Source of the DNA: Sphingopyxis sp. PAMC25046
GTDB taxonomy: Bacteria > Pseudomonadota > Alphaproteobacteria > Sphingomonadales > Sphingomonadaceae
Assembly: GCF_004795895.1 (NCBI RefSeq)
Contig: NZ_CP039250.1
Coordinates: 1,302,001-1,366,000, forward strand
Length of the DNA stretch: 64,000 nt
Direction of reading: 5' to 3'
Below the pieces are notes generated by a model, which was given only the letters and a program-made list of their open reading frames with translations, was not told where the DNA came from and did not search any database. The translations under genes and the position numbers were made by a program. The number at the start of each line of letters is the position of its first letter. The first letter of the stretch is position 1. Positions 8,247-16,395 of this stretch are shown here, piece by piece.

Positions 8247-8717
8247 TCAATCCTGGCCCAGCGGCAGTTCGGTCGTCGCCTTGATTTCGGACAGCGCGAC
8301 CGTCGAGTTGATTTCCTGCACCCCCGGCAATTTGCTGAGTTGGTCGAAAAAGAAGCTTTCATAAGCGTCGATGTCGCGCGCGACGATGCGCAGCATGAAA
8401 TCGGTCGTGCCCATCAGTACATAGGCATCAAGCACTTCGGGAAAGCCCCGAATCGCGGCGCTGAACTCGTCGAGATTGGCGCGGCCATGCGCGTTGAGCT
8501 TTACCTGCGCAAAGACATGCGCGTTGAGCCCGACCTTGCGCCGGTCGATGATCGCGACGCGCTTCCTGATGAAGCCGTCGCGTTCGAGCCGGTCGATGCG
8601 GCGCCAGCAGGGCGACACCGACAGCCCGACGCGTTCGGCGACCTGTGCCGTCGTTTGATTCGCGTCGCGTTGGAGTTCGCGGAGGATTTTAATCTCGAAT
8701 GGATCCAAGTCGGTCAT
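8247..8717 (-). CDS. Lrp/AsnC family transcriptional regulator
   Basis: A 156-residue DNA-binding regulator that senses an amino acid. The N-terminal winged helix-turn-helix is clear (FEIKILRELQRDANQTTAQV, AERVGLSVSPCWRRIDRLE, then RDGFIRKRVAIIDRRKVGL), followed by the RAM/ACT-like ligand domain (VLDAYVLMGTTDFMLRIVAR, LSKLPGVQEINSTVALSEIK). Length is standard. It is transcribed away from an amino-acid dehydrogenase with 125 bases between the starts, the same arrangement as Lrp-type regulators that control branched-chain amino acid catabolism (BkdR type). It therefore most likely controls that gene and itself. Confidence 0.93.
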   Translation of the reverse strand: MTDLDPFEIKILRELQRDANQTTAQVAERVGLSVSPCWRRIDRLERDGFIRKRVAIIDRRKVGLNAHVFAQVKLNAHGRANLDEFSAAIRGFPEVLDAYVLMGTTDFMLRIVARDIDAYESFFFDQLSKLPGVQEINSTVALSEIKATTELPLGQD

Positions 8718-8737
8718 TTCAACCCGATATACGAATC

Positions 8738-8788
8738 TTATCGATCAGAAAATCCAGAAAAGATCCTCTGCAGCCGCTAATCGATCAA
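8738..8788. promoter_or_regulatory. Candidate Lrp operator: two TCGATCA sites
   Basis: In the divergent intergenic region the heptamer TCGATCA occurs at 8741 and again at 8781, each preceded by TTA or TAA and followed by a purine. The 40-base spacing is close to four helical turns, which places both on one face of the DNA, as expected for oligomeric Lrp binding. The link to the adjacent regulator is an inference. Confidence 0.4.
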
Positions 8789-8842
8789 GTTTGCCCTGCA
8801 GGAAAATGCGACAAGCTCCCCTCAATCCAAGGAGTTTGATTC

Positions 8843-9895
8843 ATGGTTGTCCGTCTTGCCCGCCTCGCCCCGCCGCTCGAATGCGTGCGGCTTTACGATC
8901 TCGAAGCGGGGCTCGACGGATTTATCGCGATACACTCGACCGCGCTGGGCCCCGGTGCCGGGGGGTGCCGGCTGTGGTCCTACCCCGACGCGAGCCACGC
9001 GCTCGCCGATGCGGTGCGATTGGCTGAGGGCATGAGTTACAAGAATGCGCTCGCCGGCCTGCCGCTCGGCGGGGCCAAAGCGGTGCTGCGGAGGCCCGAG
9101 GGCGAATGGGACCGCGTCGCGATGTTCCGCGCTTTCGGCCGCGCGGTCGAGGCGCTGGGCGGCCTCTATGTCACTGCCGAAGATGTCGGCACGTCGGTCG
9201 AGGACATGCAGGAGGTCGCCGCGGTCTCGCGCCATGTCGCGGGCCTGCCCTCGGTCGAAGGACGCGCGGGCGGCGATCCGTCGCCCTGGACCGCGAAGGG
9301 CGTGTTCGAATCGATGCGGGTCGCCGCCAGGTTCGCGCTGGGCCGAGAACTCGACGGGCTGACGGTCGCCGTGCAGGGCACCGGCAATGTCGGCGCCGAC
9401 CTGTGCCGCCGCCTCGCCGGTGCGGGCGCGCGGCTCGTGATCGCCGACGTCAGTCCGGTGCGCCGCGACCGGCTCGCGGCGGTGCATGGTGCCGAAGTCG
9501 TCGACGTGTCGGAGATCGCATCGGTCGATGCCGACATCTTTGCGCCGTGCGCGCTCGGCGGCGCGCTCGATCGCGACACGGTCGCGAAGCTGAAGGCGAA
9601 GCTCGTATGCGGCGCCGCCAACAACCAGCTCGCGACGCCTGAAGTTGCGGGGCTGCTGCTCGATCGCGGGATCGCCTATGCGCCCGACTATGTCGTCAAT
9701 GCGGGCGGCATCATCAACGTGTCGGCCGAATATCTGGGCGAGGGCGAAAGCGATGTCGAGCTGCGCGTTGCCCAAATCGCCCCGCGGGTAGGCGACCTGC
9801 TCGCGCGTGCGGCGCGCGAAGGGCGCTCGCCGGCGGTCGTCGCCGACGAAATGGCTGAGGAGGTCATCGCCGGCGCGCAGCGCGAGGCGGCGTGA
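8843..9895 (+). CDS. Glu/Leu/Phe/Val dehydrogenase (leucine dehydrogenase type)
   Basis: NAD-dependent oxidative deamination of an aliphatic or aromatic amino acid to its 2-oxo acid. ATG at 8843 follows AAGGAG by eight bases. In the 350-residue product the glycine-rich catalytic segment SYKNALAGLPLGGAKAV holds Lys67 and Lys79, which bind the carboxylate and perform catalysis in this family; the Rossmann motif VQGTGNVGADL starts near residue 177, and CGAANNQL and YVVNAGGIINVSAE are typical of leucine/phenylalanine dehydrogenases. Length fits those (about 350) rather than hexameric glutamate dehydrogenase (about 450). The divergent Lrp-type regulator supports a catabolic, amino-acid-induced role. 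Confidence 0.93.
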   Translation: MVVRLARLAPPLECVRLYDLEAGLDGFIAIHSTALGPGAGGCRLWSYPDASHALADAVRLAEGMSYKNALAGLPLGGAKAVLRRPEGEWDRVAMFRAFGRAVEALGGLYVTAEDVGTSVEDMQEVAAVSRHVAGLPSVEGRAGGDPSPWTAKGVFESMRVAARFALGRELDGLTVAVQGTGNVGADLCRRLAGAGARLVIADVSPVRRDRLAAVHGAEVVDVSEIASVDADIFAPCALGGALDRDTVAKLKAKLVCGAANNQLATPEVAGLLLDRGIAYAPDYVVNAGGIINVSAEYLGEGESDVELRVAQIAPRVGDLLARAAREGRSPAVVADEMAEEVIAGAQREAA

Positions 9896-10179
9896 TGCAC
9901 CGTTTCCGGGTCGACGCGACCCTCGACCCGCAATCACTGCCGCGCGTCGCCAATTTCTTTGCGCAGCGCGCCTTCGTCCCGGGCGCGATGACGATGCACC
10001 TTCTGCCGTCGCACATGCGCGTCGAAGTCGTCGTGGCCGGGCTTGAGGCGGCGCAGGCCGCGATCATCGCGGCCAAGCTCGGCGAGGTCGTTGCGGTTCT
10101 CCGATCCGAAGTTGAGGAAATCGAACCGGTGGTCTTTGCCGCTTATGGGGCGAAGCCGGCGCTGACCCTGGCGGGCTGA
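9895..10179 (+). CDS. Small protein coupled to the amino-acid dehydrogenase, possibly ACT-like
   Basis: A 94-residue protein whose ATG shares one base with the stop of the dehydrogenase (TGATG), so translation is coupled. The pattern MHRFRVDATLDPQSLPRVAN, FFAQRAFVPGAMTMHLLPS, VEVVVAGLEAAQAAIIAAKLG reads like the beta-alpha-beta order of a small ACT domain, as in acetolactate synthase regulatory subunits, but the usual glycine motif is weak. It carries no signal peptide or membrane segment. I do not recognise a named family. A role in sensing the amino acid or modulating the dehydrogenase is suggested only by the coupling. Confidence 0.6.
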   Translation: MHRFRVDATLDPQSLPRVANFFAQRAFVPGAMTMHLLPSHMRVEVVVAGLEAAQAAIIAAKLGEVVAVLRSEVEEIEPVVFAAYGAKPALTLAG

Positions 10180-10278
10180 GCTTCAACTTTTTCTTTCCTG
10201 CGAGCGACGCGAGCGCGGCTTGCCTCGCTCCGCCGCGCGTGCAAGGGCCGCGCTGACGAGCAGCGGGAGATGCGAGCG

Positions 10279-11502
10279 ATGCAATTCGACGTGGTGATTG
10301 TAGGTGCGGGACACGGCGGGGCGCAGGTAGCGGTGATGCTGCGGACGCAAAAGTTCGCAGGCAGCATCGCGATCATCGGCGAAGAGCCCGAGCTTCCCTA
10401 TGAGCGCCCGCCCTTGTCGAAGGAATATTTTGCGGGCGAGAAGGAATTCGAGCGCATCCAGCTGCGTCCCGCCCGATATTGGGACGAACGCGAGGTAACG
10501 ATGCTGCTCGGCCGGCGTGTCGTCAGCGTCGATCCGGTCGGCCACAGCGTCACGACCGGGGACGGCGAAACGATCGGCTATGGCAAGCTCGTCTGGGCGA
10601 CCGGCGGGGCCGCGCGCATGTTGCCGATCCCCGGCGGCGATCTGCCCGGCGTGCAGGGCGTGCGCACCCGCGCCGACGCCGACGCGATGAAGGCGGCATC
10701 CGAAACAGCAAAGCAGATCGTCGTGATCGGCGGCGGCTATATCGGGCTCGAGGCCGCGGCGGTGCTCACCAAGGCGGGCAAGAAGGTCGTGCTGCTGGAA
10801 GCGCTCGACCGCGTGCTCGCGCGTGTCGCGGGGCCCGACCTGTCGCGCTTCTATGAAAAGGAACATCGCGATCACGGCGTCGACCTTCGGCTCGGCGTCT
10901 GCGTCGATGCGATCGAAGGCGACACCCATGTCACCGGCGTGCGGCTGTCGGACGGCGAGGTGATCCCCGCCGATCTCGTCATCGTCGGCATCGGGATCGT
11001 GCCCGCGGTCGAACCGCTGGTCACCGCCGGCGCCGATTGCGCCAATGGCGTGCGCGTCGACCCGTTCTGCAAGACGAGCCTGCCCGACATCTATGCGATC
11101 GGCGACTGCGCCGCGCATGCGAACCACTTTGCCGAGGGCGCCGAGATCCGGCTCGAATCGGTCCAGAACGCCAACGACCAGGCAAATGTCGTCGCCAAGG
11201 GCATCGTCGGCGACGAGGCGCCCTATCGCGCGATCCCCTGGTTCTGGTCGAACCAGTACGACCTCAAGCTCCAGACCGCCGGCCTCTCGACCGGGCACGA
11301 TCAGGCGGTGCTGCGCGGCGATCCCGCGAACCGCAGCTTCTCGGTCGTCTACCTCAAGGCGGGCAAGGTGATCGCGATCGACTGCGTCAACGCGACCAAG
11401 GATTATGTCCAGGGCCGCATGGTCGTCACCGCGGGGCTTCGCGCGACGGCAGAGCAGCTGGCCGACACCGAAACCCCGCTCAAGGCGCTGCTCCCCGCCT
11501 GA
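10279..11502 (+). CDS. NAD(P)/FAD-dependent ferredoxin reductase (putidaredoxin/rubredoxin reductase type)
   Basis: Passes electrons from NAD(P)H to a small iron-sulfur protein, usually feeding a P450 or ring hydroxylase. The ATG at 10279 is preferred over one nine bases earlier, because GGGAG at 10265-10269 then has a normal spacer. Seen in the 407-residue product: FAD motif [14 protein letters not shown] at the start, [25 protein letters not shown], the NAD motif [16 protein letters not shown], and [13 protein letters not shown], which binds the FAD ribityl. The C-terminal domain ([18 protein letters not shown]) is diagnostic of the oxygenase-coupled reductase group. No ferredoxin or oxygenase gene is beside it here, so its partner must be elsewhere. 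Confidence 0.92.
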   Translation: MQFDVVIVGAGHGGAQVAVMLRTQKFAGSIAIIGEEPELPYERPPLSKEYFAGEKEFERIQLRPARYWDEREVTMLLGRRVVSVDPVGHSVTTGDGETIGYGKLVWATGGAARMLPIPGGDLPGVQGVRTRADADAMKAASETAKQIVVIGGGYIGLEAAAVLTKAGKKVVLLEALDRVLARVAGPDLSRFYEKEHRDHGVDLRLGVCVDAIEGDTHVTGVRLSDGEVIPADLVIVGIGIVPAVEPLVTAGADCANGVRVDPFCKTSLPDIYAIGDCAAHANHFAEGAEIRLESVQNANDQANVVAKGIVGDEAPYRAIPWFWSNQYDLKLQTAGLSTGHDQAVLRGDPANRSFSVVYLKAGKVIAIDCVNATKDYVQGRMVVTAGLRATAEQLADTETPLKALLPA

Positions 11503-11505
11503 CGC

Positions 11506-14292
11506 CTACCAGCTTATCGTGACGCCCACCGTGCCGCCATAACGCCGGCTGCGCGGCCCGTCGGCGTCGAAGCCGTAGTCGCCCTTCACATGCACCGCGA
11601 CGCTTGTTCCCAGGCGCGCGATCAGCCCGGCGCCGACCTCGACCTCGGTGCGGCCGAGATCGGTGCGGATCGGATCGCTGCCGAAACGCGTCGTCTGATC
11701 GCCGGAAAAGCCGTGCCACAGGCTGGCGTGGAGATAAGGCTGGAAGCCGCCATATTCACCCTGCAGCCGAAGGCCTGCGCGGCCGGTGAGCGAATCGCCC
11801 GCCGCGAAGTCGATCGTTGAAAAGCTGTCGGCGCGGTCGTCGAGCTTCACCTGCTGCCACACGATCTGCGCTTGCGGCTCGAGCGTCCAATTGTCGGAGA
11901 GGGCGAGCGGATAGCCCGCTTCGAGCGAAGCGGTCCACCCCTTGCCGTCGACGTCGATCGCCTCGCCCGAGCTGGCCGCGTTTTCGCCGTCGAACCAGCT
12001 GTGTATGACGACGGCATCGACATACCAGCCGGTTTCTCCGACGATCGTGGCATAACCGGCAAGGCTCGTCGCCTTGACGTCGATCTGGCCGACGGTCAGG
12101 TCGTTCCAGCCGAGCGCCTGGCCGCGCACGGTCCCGTCGGTCGACGAACGCCCGACGAAGGCACCGAGGCGAATATTCGTGCCGCCCTCGTCGCCGAAAC
12201 CGACGAAATCCTGGCCGATCTGGAAACCCGAAAGGTCGCCGTCGAGCGACGGGGCGACGTCGCCGTCCCATTTGATCTCGCTATCCTCGGCGAAGACGCG
12301 GCCCCAGGTCGCGGGCAGCGCGCCGCCGCCGCGCAGCAGCGCCTGTTCGCCGCGCCGTTCGTGGAAGGTCCCGAGCGTCGCACTGGCTAGATGGTGCGCG
12401 ACGGGAACCGTTGCGACGAACGCTGCTACCTCGGGGCGATAGAGTGGCACGACTTCGCCGGCTTCTGCGACCACGGGCGTGGCACCGGGAGTCGGCGGCT
12501 CGGGCGTGACCTGGGAATCGGGTGAGGGAAGGGGCGCGGGCTTCGCTGGAGGCTCGGGCGGCGGCGGGGGCGCCTCGGGTTCGGGCGCGGGCTGCGGCTC
12601 CGGCGTCGGCGCGGGCGGCGGATCGGTTTCGGTCACTGGCGGCGCGGGGTCGACCGGATCGGGATTGTCCGGCGTCGGTTCGGGCGGCGGGGGAGGCGGT
12701 GCGGGTGCCGGCGGCGGGGGCGGTGCCGGAGGCTCGGGGGGCAGCGGCGCGGGCGCGGGCGGCCGCGGCGTGAGCACCGGCGGCGCGGGGGCGGGCTCGG
12801 GCGGCGGCGGGGCGGCGGGTGCCGGCGGGGGCGGCAAGGTCGAACGCAGATACCAATTCTCTCTCGTTCCGGTCGTGGTGCCTCCACGGAACAGGAAATA
12901 TTCATAGGCGCCGACGGCGACGCGGTGGTTGAGCGCAAAGGCGCCGCTCGCGGTCGTCGCGCCACCCACCGCCTCGACGACAAGAATGCCGTTCTGCTGC
13001 GTGAGGGCGCCGGTGCCGCCCGCGTTGAGCACGGTCACGCCGGTCGTGCCCGAGGCACTGCCGCCGTCGATCACCAGCTTGTCGGAAAGCGATGCGTCGT
13101 CGCCCAGCACGGTATCGATCAGCAGCAGTCCATCGTCGCCGAGATAGTCGCCGCCAACGGTAAAGCTGTCGCCCGGCGCATTGCCGCCATTGGTCAAGTC
13201 GATACGTCCGGCATTGATCAGCGTCGCGCGTTCGTCCGCCGTAAATGCGACGATCCCGCCTTGCTGGCCGCCGCCGAAGATCGTGCTCGACGCGTCGAGC
13301 TCGAAGCGCCCGGTGCCAGTCCCGGCGTCGCCGAGCGTCAGCAAGCCATCGAACGTCAGTTCGCTGTCGTTCGTCGCCCGGATGGTTTCCCAGCCGTCGA
13401 AGCGTGCGACGCCGCCTGTCGTGACATTGTCGAAAACCAGCGCGTCGGTGCCGGCTCCGCCAGTGATCCGCGGCGACCCGCCGAGGTTCGCGTTGGTCAG
13501 ATTGGCGAGGCGCGCGCTGTCGTCGTCGCCGCCGAGGTCGACCGTGCCGTATATGATCCCGCCGCCATCCCAGACGAAACTGTCGGTACCGACGCTCATC
13601 AGTACGTCGCCGCCGACCGAACCGCCGGAGATCGTCACGCTGTCGGTGCCGCCCGACACGCTGATATTGCCGCCGATCGTCCCTCCGGACAGGATGATCG
13701 TGTCGTTGCCGAAGCCGGCGACGAGATTACGGTCGATGATGCCGCCCGACATGTCGAACAGATTGTCGGCGAGTTTCATATTCACGCGCCCGATCCGCCC
13801 GCCGGTGATCCGCGCGATGTCGCCGTCGTCGAAGGCATCGACGATACGGCCGCCGGTCATCAGGAATGTATCCATCGAACCGCCCTGGTTGAGCGTTCCC
13901 ACCGAACCGCCGGTCATGACGAAGTCGTCGATGCCTTCGCCTTGCTGCACCTGGGCGGTGACGGTTCCGGCGCTGATCGAGAAGCTGTCGTCGCCATTGC
14001 CCTGATCAACCCCGCCTTCGATCCGGCCGGAATCGATGACGACGATGTCGGCGCCGCCGCCGAAGTTGACGTTACCCGCGATGGTGCCGGTGCCGCCGGC
14101 GGGGAGGGTGAGTTGATTGTTTCCGCCCGGATCGTCGAGCCCGCCTACCGACGTGTCACTGTCGCAGATATGGACATCGTCACCCACGGTGGGCGTGAAG
14201 ACGCATTGCGCAAGGGCGGGGGAGGCCTGTCCCAGCGCGAGGATAGCGACGGAAGACAGGAGTATCGGCCTCAGGGCATATTTCGGGGACAT
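11506..14292 (-). CDS. Autotransporter-type outer membrane protein with proline-rich linker
   Basis: A 928-residue exported protein. ATG 14292 is chosen over one six codons upstream, because GAGGGAG precedes it at nine bases. A signal peptide ends in SPALAQ. Residues about 70-245 form roughly seven imperfect repeats of 19-21 residues built around the pattern D-S/T-F-x-M-T/S-G-G-x-I-G, the signature of a short beta-helical passenger. Residues about 485-605 are almost only Pro, Ala and Glu. From about 655 to the end is an autotransporter beta-barrel: TWGRVFAEDSEIKWDG, alternating strands, and a terminal Trp, as expected for BAM-dependent insertion. Function of the passenger is not predictable; adhesion or surface structure is usual for the class. 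Monocistronic, convergent with the reductase (three bases apart). Confidence 0.85.
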   Translation of the reverse strand: MSPKYALRPILLSSVAILALGQASPALAQCVFTPTVGDDVHICDSDTSVGGLDDPGGNNQLTLPAGGTGTIAGNVNFGGGADIVVIDSGRIEGGVDQGNGDDSFSISAGTVTAQVQQGEGIDDFVMTGGSVGTLNQGGSMDTFLMTGGRIVDAFDDGDIARITGGRIGRVNMKLADNLFDMSGGIIDRNLVAGFGNDTIILSGGTIGGNISVSGGTDSVTISGGSVGGDVLMSVGTDSFVWDGGGIIYGTVDLGGDDDSARLANLTNANLGGSPRITGGAGTDALVFDNVTTGGVARFDGWETIRATNDSELTFDGLLTLGDAGTGTGRFELDASSTIFGGGQQGGIVAFTADERATLINAGRIDLTNGGNAPGDSFTVGGDYLGDDGLLLIDTVLGDDASLSDKLVIDGGSASGTTGVTVLNAGGTGALTQQNGILVVEAVGGATTASGAFALNHRVAVGAYEYFLFRGGTTTGTRENWYLRSTLPPPPAPAAPPPPEPAPAPPVLTPRPPAPAPLPPEPPAPPPPPAPAPPPPPPEPTPDNPDPVDPAPPVTETDPPPAPTPEPQPAPEPEAPPPPPEPPAKPAPLPSPDSQVTPEPPTPGATPVVAEAGEVVPLYRPEVAAFVATVPVAHHLASATLGTFHERRGEQALLRGGGALPATWGRVFAEDSEIKWDGDVAPSLDGDLSGFQIGQDFVGFGDEGGTNIRLGAFVGRSSTDGTVRGQALGWNDLTVGQIDVKATSLAGYATIVGETGWYVDAVVIHSWFDGENAASSGEAIDVDGKGWTASLEAGYPLALSDNWTLEPQAQIVWQQVKLDDRADSFSTIDFAAGDSLTGRAGLRLQGEYGGFQPYLHASLWHGFSGDQTTRFGSDPIRTDLGRTEVEVGAGLIARLGTSVAVHVKGDYGFDADGPRSRRYGGTVGVTISW

Positions 14293-14366
14293 AGCACAGC
14301 ACTCCCTCATCGGGTCGGTGTGCCCCCCTGTCTGTAGCGACTTATTAACCGAATATTGCCAAACAG

Positions 14367-14993
14367 TTAAGCGTCGATTGCGGGTGGAGGCTCATCCCCC
14401 AGCGCCCGCTTCAGCGTTGCCTTGATATTGCGGAGCAGGCGGCGCAGCGCGATGATCACTACGACTGCGGCGACCGCGAGCAGGACCGCGATGACGATCG
14501 CCAGCGGCGGGTAGGCGATGGCGAGCGCGAGCAACCCGCCCGTCGCGACATCCTCTCCGGTCGAGACCGCGGCGTTGCTGAAGGGCTCGGGGCTGACGTT
14601 TACGATCGCGCGCGTCGTCGCCTTCGCGCCGTGGCTGAGCAGCGCGCCGCCGCCGCCGAGCAGGAAGGCGATGACCTGCCATGCGGGGTCCGAGGAATCG
14701 ACAAGCGCAAGCGCGAGGAGGGCGCCGCCCAGGGGGCGGACGATGCTGTGAACCGTGTCCCAGGCCGAATCCACCCACGCGATCTTGTCGGCGAGGAACT
14801 CGGCGAGCGTGCCGACCCCCGCCACGCCCAGCACCCAGGGATTGGCCAGAATCTGCAGCGCCGCGAGATGCTCGGGGAGCGGTAGCCAGCCGAACCGCAT
14901 CGCGACGCCGGTCGCCAATATGGTGAGGTAGAGCCGCCAGCCGGCAAGAAGGCTGAGGCTGCCCGCGACGCCCAAAATCTCGACGATTCCCAA
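14367..14993 (-). CDS. DUF4126 family membrane protein
   Basis: A 208-residue integral membrane protein of unknown function. Start taken at TTG 14993 with GGAG upstream; no closer ATG fits the conserved N-terminus GIVEILGVAGSLSLLAGWRL. The family features are visible: the GWRLYLTI segment, WVLGVAGVGTLAEFLADKIAW and DSAWDTVHSIVRPLGG, then ALLSHGAKATTRA and NVSPEPFSN. Five or so hydrophobic helices are separated by short loops, and the last (IVIAVLLAVAAVVVIIAL) is followed by a basic tail. It is head-to-head with a NUDIX gene 87 bases away. Confidence 0.8.
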   Translation of the reverse strand: MGIVEILGVAGSLSLLAGWRLYLTILATGVAMRFGWLPLPEHLAALQILANPWVLGVAGVGTLAEFLADKIAWVDSAWDTVHSIVRPLGGALLALALVDSSDPAWQVIAFLLGGGGALLSHGAKATTRAIVNVSPEPFSNAAVSTGEDVATGGLLALAIAYPPLAIVIAVLLAVAAVVVIIALRRLLRNIKATLKRALGDEPPPAIDA

Positions 14994-15080
14994 TATCCTG
15001 CTCCCCGTGCCGGATCGCTCGATCGCGCGTCATCTTGCACCCGTCGACGCACGCCCGCAATGCCGGGATGAAATGCCGAG

Positions 15081-15908
15081 ATGACAGGGCGGCGCGGCAC
15101 AGTTATCGCTTTCCTCATGACCGACACCGCTTCGCCGACCACCGCCGCCTTGCCCGATGGCGCCGTGCCCGCTGCGACGCTCGTGATCATGCGGCCGTCG
15201 GACAGCGGCGGCCCCGACGAGATATTGATGGTCAAACGGTCTGCAAAGATGGCCTTCGCCGCGGGCGCTGTCGTGTTTCCGGGGGGGCGCGTCGATCCCG
15301 ACGACTATCGCGTCGCAAGCCTGTATAGCCCGGGAATCGACGAGGCCGACGGTGCGGCCCGCGTTGCCGCGCTGCGCGAGACGCTGGAGGAAACGGGGCT
15401 GGCGGTCGGCTGGCCGGGACTGGCGGAAACCGAGGTCGCCGAGGTGCGGCGGGCGTTGCTTGGCGGGACCCTGCTTTCCGATATTCTGGCCGCGCGCCGC
15501 GATCGAATCGCGTTGGAATCATTCGTTCCCTTCGCGCGCTGGTGCCCGAATTTCAAAGAGGCCCGGACATTCGATACGCGATTTTATGCTGTGGCTGCCC
15601 CGCCGCACAGCCATGAACTGACGGTCGAAGAGGCCGAGCACAGCCATATCTTCTGGGCGAGCGCCGAGCGGACACTGACGATGGCCGATCGCGGCGAGGT
15701 GTCAGTGATCTTCCCGACCCGCCGCAATCTCGAGCGTATTGCTCAGGTCACTGATTTTACAGACTTCTCTGTCCATTCCCGGCAGTTTCCAGTCGAACTC
15801 GTCACGCCGTGGATCGAGGACCGCGAAGGGCGGAGCTATCTGTGCATTCCGGCGCACCTCGGCTACCCCGTGACGAGCGAACCCTTCGACCGCGTGCGGC
15901 GCGGATAG
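15081..15908 (+). CDS. NUDIX hydrolase (NUDT19/CoA-diphosphatase-like)
   Basis: Hydrolyses a nucleoside-diphosphate-linked compound. The Nudix box is present as VVFPGGRVDPDD plus RETLEETGLAVG, but an insertion of about 20 residues separates the two halves, as in mammalian NUDT19-like and some bacterial CoA-diphosphatase relatives. FARWCPNFKEARTFDTRFY and the later VTPWIEDREGRSYLCIPAHL complete the domain. The product is 275 residues from ATG 15081, or 263 from ATG 15117; neither has a strong ribosome site, so the start is uncertain. Cytoplasmic. The substrate cannot be assigned from sequence. Confidence 0.85.
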   Translation: MTGRRGTVIAFLMTDTASPTTAALPDGAVPAATLVIMRPSDSGGPDEILMVKRSAKMAFAAGAVVFPGGRVDPDDYRVASLYSPGIDEADGAARVAALRETLEETGLAVGWPGLAETEVAEVRRALLGGTLLSDILAARRDRIALESFVPFARWCPNFKEARTFDTRFYAVAAPPHSHELTVEEAEHSHIFWASAERTLTMADRGEVSVIFPTRRNLERIAQVTDFTDFSVHSRQFPVELVTPWIEDREGRSYLCIPAHLGYPVTSEPFDRVRRG

Positions 15909-15918
15909 GCGCTATTCT

Positions 15919-15946
15919 TTGCGACAAGTTTTTCCCTATTTATTAT
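15919..15946 (+). promoter_or_regulatory. Candidate promoter of the small exported protein gene
   Basis: TTGCGA and TATTAT are separated by 16 bases within the most AT-rich short stretch of this region. It lies about 140 bases before the small exported protein gene; the leader carries a hairpin at about 16026-16047 (ACCGGGGAGG, TT, CCTCCGGT). Confidence 0.4.
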
Positions 15947-16083
15947 TTACTAAGATTTGGCGAGCTAGGGCAAATCGTCGTTGCAATTGCTGAAGGCCGT
16001 GCCTAAGAAGGCGCTGCAGAAGCAGACCGGGGAGGTTCCTCCGGTGTGATTCGACAAGAGTAATCCAGTGGACGGAGAATAAG

Positions 16084-16311
16084 ATGAACCTGCTTAAGAA
16101 GGCTGCGATCTCTCTCGCAGCGACCTCGATGCTCGCGGCTCCGGTCGTCGCATCCGCAGCCCCGGCGGCTCGCGCGGCTTCGGCCGTTGACGGCCAGAGC
16201 GAACTCGAAGGCAGCACGAGCTGGATCATCGCTGTCCTCGCTCTCGTTGCCGTCGTTGGTGGCATCATCATCGCGTCGGACAACGACGACGACGAACCGA
16301 CCAGCCCGTAA
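16084..16311 (+). CDS. Small exported or membrane-anchored protein, function unknown
   Basis: A 75-residue protein. ATG follows GGAG at six bases. The N-terminus is a signal peptide (MNLLKKAAISLAATSMLAAP, cleavage likely after ASA or ARA), the middle is a short polar loop, then one hydrophobic helix (SWIIAVLALVAVVGGIIIAS) and an acidic tail DNDDDEPTSP. Its own promoter candidate, leader hairpin and terminator mark it as a single-gene unit, and codon usage looks optimised (repeated CTG, CTC, GTC), as in well-expressed genes. I recall similar short proteins in other sphingomonads, but no named family. Confidence 0.8.
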   Translation: MNLLKKAAISLAATSMLAAPVVASAAPAARAASAVDGQSELEGSTSWIIAVLALVAVVGGIIIASDNDDDEPTSP

Positions 16312-16334
16312 TTTCGGCTGATCGTACCGATACC

Positions 16335-16366
16335 AAAAGGCTCCGAGCTCTGCTCGGGGCCTTTTG
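16335..16366 (+). terminator. Rho-independent terminator after the small exported protein gene
   Basis: Stem AAAAGGCTCCGAGC and GCTCGGGGCCTTTT around the loop TCT, with one G-T pair, followed by TTTTG. It is 24 bases after the stop codon. The stem is symmetric and could also serve the convergent amidase gene. Confidence 0.8.
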
Positions 16367-16395
16367 TGCATTCTGGCCCCTGTTGCGTCGATTGG

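Noticed and set aside
12480..12840. GGCGGC-rich tract as a non-coding repeat
   Set aside because: It encodes the proline-rich linker of the autotransporter in an unbroken frame.
12925..14337. 470-codon frame opposite the autotransporter passenger
   Set aside because: Mirror of the repetitive passenger coding sequence; no independent features.
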